From the NCBI GenBank assembly GCA_011799875.1, contig CM022303.1:215170255-215234254 (forward strand): DNA of 64,000 nucleotides, in the 5' to 3' direction. Positions 58,249 through 64,000 of this stretch are shown piece by piece. The notes below the pieces were generated by a model. It had not been told where the DNA came from and ran no database searches. It was given only the letters and a program-made list of their open reading frames with translations. Position 1 is the stretch's first letter; every line of letters begins with the position of its first letter. The position numbers and the translations under genes are program-made. The stretch is from Thinopyrum elongatum (Eukaryota > Streptophyta > Magnoliopsida > Poales > Poaceae).

Positions 58249-58387
58249 GGTCCGGTCCAGGCTCTTTTTTTCTTTTTTCTTTTTTGAGAGAGGTCCGGTC
58301 CAGGGCTCTTTCTTTTTTAGAGAGGTCCGGTCCAGGGCTCTTTTTTTTTGAGAGAGGTCCGGTCCAGGGCTGAAACTTGTGTTTGGA
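58249..58387. repeat. GGTCCGGTCC tandem repeats in SRP9 5' flank
   Basis: GGTCCGGTCCAGG starts at 58249, 58292, 58324 and 58356 (spacings 43, 32, 32), each followed by GGCTCTTT and a T-rich tract then GAGAGA. The array begins 110 bp upstream of the SRP9 ATG. Confidence 0.8.
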
Positions 58388-58559
58388 AGGAGCCACGGGT
58401 TCCAGGGCAACTTCAACCGGCCGACCCAGAGGACAGTCCTTTTTCGCAAAGGCTATATCTAGCTTACAGCGAGCACAATCGTTCAGTTGCAGCGCACTGC
58501 TGCTAGCCACTGCGTCGTCGTCCGGTTCACGTCGAGTTAGTATGTCGCGATCTAGTTGA
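58388..58559. other. SRP9 upstream spacer
   Basis: No gene; may hold distal promoter sequence of SRP9. Confidence 0.35.
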
Positions 58560-59530
58560 AGAAAAAGAGCCGGTCTTCCACAAGTTTTTTGGGCTCTTTT
58601 TTGTTTTTCTTGTTTATTCACCGGCTTTTCTTCGTTCTTCTTTCTTTGTTTTTACTATTTCTTTTCTTTTCTTTATTTTCTCTTTGGTTTTCTTTGTTTC
58701 TTTTTCATTTTTCACTAGCTTTTTTTATTTTCTTTATTTTTCCTTCATTTTCCTTGGTTTTGTTTTTATTGTTATTCATTGGTTTTCTTTTGTTTTCACT
58801 CGGGTTTTCATTGTTTTTCTATTCACATTTTAAGTATAAATCTAATAATTTTTTTTATACTATTTAATAATTTTCAAATACAAGATTACATTTATGAATA
58901 CATGGTGAACATTTTTCTATACACCTTTAACATTTCCTATACAATAGCATTTTTTGAATACATGATCAACATATTTCTATAAAATTTAATATTTGTTTTA
59001 AATCCTTGATTAAAATTTCAAATACATTTTTTAAATAACACATGGTCAAAAAAATATACACATTCGATATTTTTTCAAACGCACGATTGACATTTTTCAT
59101 ATACAAGTTTAACATTTTTTCATACATGGTCAATATTTTATCTACACACTTTTTACATTTTTCAAATGCTTGATTGAATTTATTGAATACATGGTCAACA
59201 TTTTTTATACACATTTAACATTTTGCAAATGATTGATTAGCATTTTTCAAAAAAATATTATCATTTTTTAAATGCTTGGATTAATAATTTTTTAAATACA
59301 TGATCATCATACACATTTGTTTTTTCTGTATACATTTTGTATACATGAGAAACATTTTTTCTATATGCATATAACATTTTTCAAATGCTTGGTTAATATA
59401 ATTCTTTCAAATGTTTTTACGTAGATTATTTTTGTAACATATTTATTTATTTATTTATTTTGGAAATATAAACAAAAGTAAAGAATGAAAGCAAAAACAA
59501 AAATAAAAAAACATAAAAAAAAAACAAAAC
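58560..59530. repeat. T-rich and degenerate AACATTTTT repeat region
   Basis: 58590-58850 is T-rich with TTTTC/TTTGT motifs. From 58860 to about 59420 a unit of roughly 50 bp recurs at least ten times in degenerate form (ACATGRTCAACATTTTT, TATACACATTTAACATTTTT, CAAATGCTTGATT). 59440-59530 is a TTTA run and then an A/AAAC-rich stretch. I cannot name the element; this type of repeat occurs in Triticeae DNA transposons. Confidence 0.6.
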
Positions 59531-59758
59531 AAAACGAGGTTGTGGCCATCCACGCACCTGGGGCGGCCAATCTTCTTTTGTCTTTTTGGGTCGGCCATGC
59601 GGACACCAAAGTCTATCCTTGTGCGGTAGCTCATATGCGTGGCCACCGCATCGGGACGCATTTCATATTTGGAACATTTTGTAAATTAAAAATATATACA
59701 TTACCGCTAAAAATCCATTTGTTACATTAATTCGGAAAACATAATAAAACCTAGACTA
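59531..59758. other. Flank of the second element-borne ORF remnant
   Basis: No gene; probably the 3' side of the remnant at 59759. Confidence 0.3.
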
Positions 59759-60210
59759 GTAGTCGTCGCCACTGTCGTTGTTGTCCTCGTCGGTGAGGCC
59801 GATGAAGACCGGAGCCGGCCATGGAAACGGCCACGGTACTGCCGTCGGCTGTGGCGGTGGCGCGTCTTGTGACGCAGCGGGCTCCGGCTGCTGCTGCTAC
59901 TCTGGCAGCCACGGCTCCTCCTGCTCCTCGCCGGCGCCCACCCACACGAGCGTGCACGACACCCACTTTGGCGTGTGCAGGGCACTGTGGACGTCCACGA
60001 CCACGAGTGCCCCACCACTGGCGTAGTGGGCACTGCTCCTGCTCTTGCTTTGGCTTGGGCAGTGGCAGGGCGGTCTTTCTGCGTCCGATTCAGCTAGTAC
60101 CAGTGCCAAGCCAGGCCACCAAGCGAGCTCGATGAGCTGGGAGTCCTCGATGACCTTTGTGTAGGCCTCGTCGGCTTCTCCTCGGCTTCATCCTCCTTCG
60201 GATGTGGCAC
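59759..60210 (-). pseudogene. C-terminal remnant of an element-borne Pro-rich ORF
   Basis: Minus strand: one frame ends PWPAPVFIGLTDEDNNDSGDDY followed by TAG near 59759, resembling the PYVDLTDDDDE end of the ORF at 47385-52530. Upstream text includes DSQLIELAWWPG in another frame and an in-frame stop (about 59895), so it is frameshifted. Only about 150 codons remain before the LTR at 60221. Confidence 0.45.
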
Positions 60211-60220
60211 TGGAGCACAG

Positions 60221-60462
60221 TGTTGGAAATATACCCTAGAGGCAATGATATTGTATTATTATATTTCCATATTCATAATTAAGTGTTTATATTTCATGCT
60301 ATAACGATATGATCCTGCAATATGCGATTCACTGGAAAACTCATGTGCACGTGTGAAATGATAAACAGATAAAATAAAGGTTCACAGTCTCGTCTCTGAG
60401 ACTAGCTCAAGTGTTGTTGGTGATCATGTTTTTCGGATCTTAGGATATCGTTAAGTGTAAAG
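60221..60462 (+). mobile_element. Truncated Angela-like LTR
   Basis: Starts TGTTGGAAATATACCCTAGAG and follows the solo LTR 12841-14440 closely for ~240 bp (shared ACTAGCTCAAGTGTTGTTGG), then stops. The rest of that LTR is missing. Confidence 0.75.
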
Positions 60463-60638
60463 ATATTCTAAACTTGAATTATGTGTATGGATACTATCTC
60501 ACATTATTTTGGCGTATAGCCAATTCTGGAGTCAGTGCTCATCAAAGCTTCTCTGTGTATTATAGGTTCATTGTTGGTTTCGACAATATTTCGCTTGCAC
60601 ACCCTGAAGGTCTGTATGAATTTTCCAAACCTATATAG
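60463..60638. other. Unassigned 176-bp segment
   Basis: No match to the LTR or to neighbours; ends CTATATAG before the next LTR. Confidence 0.3.
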
Positions 60639-62629
60639 TGTGACGACCCCGGCTTAATCGTGCACTAACCATACACGCAAATGCACACGATCAAGCCTAA
60701 TGACTCACTTGAAGATATCACAACACAACTCTAAAACATAAATAAAGTCATACAAGCTTTATATTACAAGCCAGGGCCTCGAGGGCTCGAATACATAGCT
60801 CGATGGCATACAAGTGTTAGCGGAAACATCAGATATCTGGGTACAGATATAACAGAGTTACAGATATGCCTTTAGAAAGGCGGGGGAAAATAAAATATTA
60901 CGATCGAAAGGCGTATGCCTCCTGCCTAGGACCCTCTGAACCTACTCCTGGTCGTCGGTCGGCTCCTCATAGTAGTACTCGCCGGGAGGGTAGTAGTAGT
61001 AGTAACCGTCGGCGGGGGCAGCTAGTTCCGGGGCTCCGTCGTCTGGTTGTGACAAATGGATATGGGGAGAAAAAGAAAGCAAAGCAAACGTGAGTACTCA
61101 TCCGAAGTACTCAGCAAGCAAGGATCTACACTACATATGCAACATTTTCAAAGGAGGGCTGTATATGTGGACTGGGCTGCAGAAATGCCAGAATAGAGGG
61201 GAGAGCCTAGTCCTATCGAAGACTAGCATCCTCAAGCATCTTCATCGGTCTTGCAGCATTAGAAGAGTGCAGATTAACATAATGTAAAGTAGTAGTAGTG
61301 TCATCAACCTCGCCCAGAGATCCTTTCTCGACTCCCTGCGAGAAAGCAATCCCAGAGCCATACTATCCAGTTATCATCTCAAGTCACCAGTTCTAGTTGT
61401 ACTGATCGAGATACAACTCCGAGTGTCTGTTACCGTAGGACAGGCTATCAGTAGATTAGTTCTTCCCTGCAGGGGTGCACCAACTTACCCACCACGCTCG
61501 CTTAACTCCGACCGGACACACTTTTCTGGGTCATGCCCGGCCTCGGCCAAACGACACGCCACAACCCGACCTAGGCTTAAAAGAGAGGTCAGCACGCCGG
61601 ACTAAACCTATGCCCCCAGGGGTCTTGGGCCATCGCCCTGGGAACTCCTGCATGTTACGGGGCCACCGAGAGTAGACCTAACAACCCCTTATACAAGCGC
61701 GGCTGCGTTCCCAGTCCAACTCGCGTGCGCCGCTCCTTACTGACGTCAATTAAGCTTCGGCTGATGTATACGACGCAGAACGCCCATACAATGCCCACGT
61801 GATGGTTAGTGCTATCAGGCCAGAGGCCCCTCGGATGAAATATCCAAATCGTTATTGGATTAAGGGCTTGCAGTAACGAGCAGAGACTCACGATCGATGT
61901 GACCCCATCGCCCCGTCCCGAGGACTTGCGACAAGGGCTAGGAATGCCCGGCCACACCTCGTATTCATTACTCGGGCACCGTCCAGGTCCACCCGACTCC
62001 ATATCACTCTCATCATAATCTCGTACGGGTACCCCTCAGGGCCGACCCGTCTTTATCCAGAATAAATAGTATCAACAATAATGTAAAGGCATCCGTGTGG
62101 TTACCACCTCAAGAAGGAATCCGAGGCATCACCCTCGTTGGATTCCCACCTGACGTAAACATCAAGGTGAACGAAGGAGGAATCACCCTCGAGGTCCACA
62201 CTTGAGCAGTTGCACGACGATGTCGTTATCGGGGGGGGGGGGGTGTAGGAGGAATCACGCTCGCTGACCATGTCCGATTAACTAACCTACAAGGTTATCA
62301 TCAGAAGTGCTGACGAGGTATCACCCTCGGCACTCGATAGTAACCCAGTAGTGTCGAGCAACTAAGGGGAAGTGATGTGCGGTGCCGGGGCCTGGTCTTT
62401 GATCCCATTGATCGGGTCTTCTGATGATCCAGCGGGGCAGTCGGGATAAAGTGGGGTCTCTGCTGGGTCTCTACCCAACCTATACTAAACAGTTTAGGAT
62501 AAGCAGGTAGGTAATAATTGCAGGTTACAATAAACAGGCTATGCAGCAGAAATAGGACAACAGCAGCAGCAGTAACTTCTAATGCAAGCATAAGAGAGAA
62601 GAGAGTAGGCGATATCGGAATGCTCAAAA
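60639..62629. mobile_element. Second copy of the 4.1-kb LTR, interrupted
   Basis: Starts TGTGACGACCCCGGCTTAAT and follows 48150-50128 almost base for base, then is cut by an Angela LTR at 62630. A G run (about 62231-62243) is specific to this copy. The remaining half would lie right of the window. Confidence 0.85.
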
Positions 62630-64000
62630 TGTTGGAAATATGCCCTAGAGGCAATAATAAAATTGTTATTATTATATTTCCTTGTTCATGATAATTGTCT
62701 ATTGTTCATGCTATAATTGTATTAACCGGAAACCGTAATACATGTGTGAATACATAGACCACACCATGTCCCTAGTGAGCCTCTAGTTGACTAGCTCATT
62801 GATCAATAGATGGTCATGGTTTCCTGACCATGGACATTGGATGTCGTTGATAACGGGATCACATCATTAGGAGAATGATGTGATGGACAAGACCCAATCC
62901 TAAGCATAGCACTAGATCGTGTAGTTCGTCTGTTAGAGCTTTTCTAATGTCAAGTATCATTTCCTTAGACCATGAGATTGTGCAACTCCCGGATACCGTA
63001 GGAATGCTTTGGGTGTATCAAATGTCACAACATAACTGGGTGACTATAAAGGTGCACTACAGGTATCTCCGAAAGTGTCTGTTGGGTTGGCACGAATCAA
63101 GACTGGGATTTGTCACTCCGTGTGACGGAGAGGTATCTCTGGGCCCACTCGGTAATACATCATCATAATGAGCTCAATGTGACTAAGTAGTTAGTCACGG
63201 GATCATGTGTTACGGAACGAGTAAAGAGATTTGCTGGTAACGAGATTGAACAAGGTATAGGGATTCCGACGATCGAATCTCGGGCAAGTAACATACCGAT
63301 GGACAAAGGGAATTGTATACGGGATTAATTGGATCCCCGACATCGTGGTTCATCCGATGAGATCATCGTGGAACATGTGGGAGCCAATATGGGTATCCAG
63401 ATCCCGCTATTGGTTATTGGTCGGAGAGGTGTCTCGGTCATGTCTGCATGGTTCCCGAACCCGTAGGGTCTACACACTTAAGGTTCGGTGACACTAGAGT
63501 TGTAATGGGAATTGTATGTGGTTACCGAAAGTTGTTTGGAGTCTCGGATGAGATCCCAGACGTCACGAGGAGTTCCGAAGGTAAAGATTTATATATGGGA
63601 AGTCCTATTTTGGCCACCGGAAAATGTTCGGGATTTTTCGGTATTGTACCGGGAAGGTTCTAGAAGGTTCCGGAGTGGGGCCCACCTGCATGGGGGGACC
63701 CACATGAACATGGGTAGTGGGGGCAAGGCCCCACACCCCTGGTCAAGGCGCACCAAGACCCCCCCTTAGAAGGAATAAGATCATATCCCGAAGGGATAAG
63801 ATCAAGATCCCTAAAAAAGGGGGATAACAATCGGTGGGGAAGGGAAAGGATGGGATTTCTTTCCTCCCACCTTTGCCAACGCCCCAATGGACTTGGAGGG
63901 CAAGAAACCAGCCCCCTCCACCCCTATATATAGTGGGGAGGTGCATGGGAGCTGCACCCCTTGCCCCTGGCGCAGCCCTCCCCCCTCCTACTCCTCCTCC
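62630..64000 (+). mobile_element. Angela-type LTR running off the right edge
   Basis: TGTTGGAAATATGCCCTAGAG start; the text is an inverted counterpart of the LTR at 3327-5054. A TATATATA box lies at 63925-63932. The preceding 5 bp are CAAAA; the partner is outside the window. It interrupts the second 4.1-kb LTR copy. Confidence 0.9.
63925..63932 (+). promoter_or_regulatory. TATA box of the right-edge Angela LTR
   Basis: TATATATA in the same position class as the TATAAATA of the 3327-5054 LTR. Confidence 0.55.

Noticed and set aside
57827..58621. 264-codon minus-strand frame overlapping SRP9 exon 1
   Set aside because: It crosses intron borders of a clear SRP9 gene in another frame and is made of repeat-derived text; no family resemblance.
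1..64000. CRISPR array, bacterial operons, phage or organellar genes
   Set aside because: No regularly spaced repeats with unique spacers and no prokaryotic-style genes; all content fits a cereal nuclear genome.

Overview
This is plant nuclear DNA, almost certainly from a Triticeae grass (wheat, Aegilops or barley type). The evidence is the Angela/BARE/WIS-type Copia LTRs starting TGTTGGAAATATGCCCTAGAG, an Athila-like gypsy with a tRNA-Asp-like primer site, many Stowaway MITEs with CTCCCTCCGT ends, and GC-rich intron-containing monocot genes. Nothing bacterial, organellar or CRISPR-like was seen. I read three likely real host genes in about 64 kb: an At3g17950-like protein of unknown function (31757-32451, +, two exons), a secreted GH9 endo-beta-1,4-glucanase (34283-38242, -, five exons, 499 aa) and the signal recognition particle 9 kDa protein SRP9 (54378-58139, -, four exons, 103 aa).

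Layout. 1-5054: 5' part of a minus-strand Angela-type Copia element (LTR 3327-5054, leader, open gag-protease-integrase running off the left edge). 5060-11237: gypsy-derived sequence, including a decayed minus-strand gag-protease with its LTR at 9851-11237. 11238-29645: a nest of retroelements. LINE A is split by a solo Angela-like LTR (12841-14440, duplicated CCATT). LINE B is split inside its reverse transcriptase by a 12-kb Sirevirus-like Copia element (17365-29423), which itself carries a hAT-type MITE (25443-25610). 29940-30374: hAT transposase remnant. 31.6-38.4 kb: gene island with MITEs between and inside genes. 38.5-45.2 kb: DNA-transposon-rich spacer with a MULE-type element (42976-45201) that contains a 658-bp foldback element. 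45.5-53 kb: Harbinger-like sequences carrying a GRF zinc-finger remnant and a second element-borne reading frame (47385-52530) cut in two by a 4.1-kb solo LTR. 54.1-58.4 kb: SRP9. 58.5-64 kb: AT-rich repeats, a second remnant of the element-borne frame, a truncated Angela-like LTR, a second copy of the 4.1-kb LTR, and an Angela LTR running off the right edge.

The host genes have no evident joint pathway; they are islands in nested transposons. The main content is a readable insertion history: eleven elements keep perfect or near-perfect target-site duplications that give order and mechanism. The best candidates for follow-up are the long 3' extra reading frame of the Sirevirus-like element, the near-palindromic 658-bp foldback, and the element-borne ORF family. 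Boundaries and translations were read by eye; family names come from recognition, not a database search.
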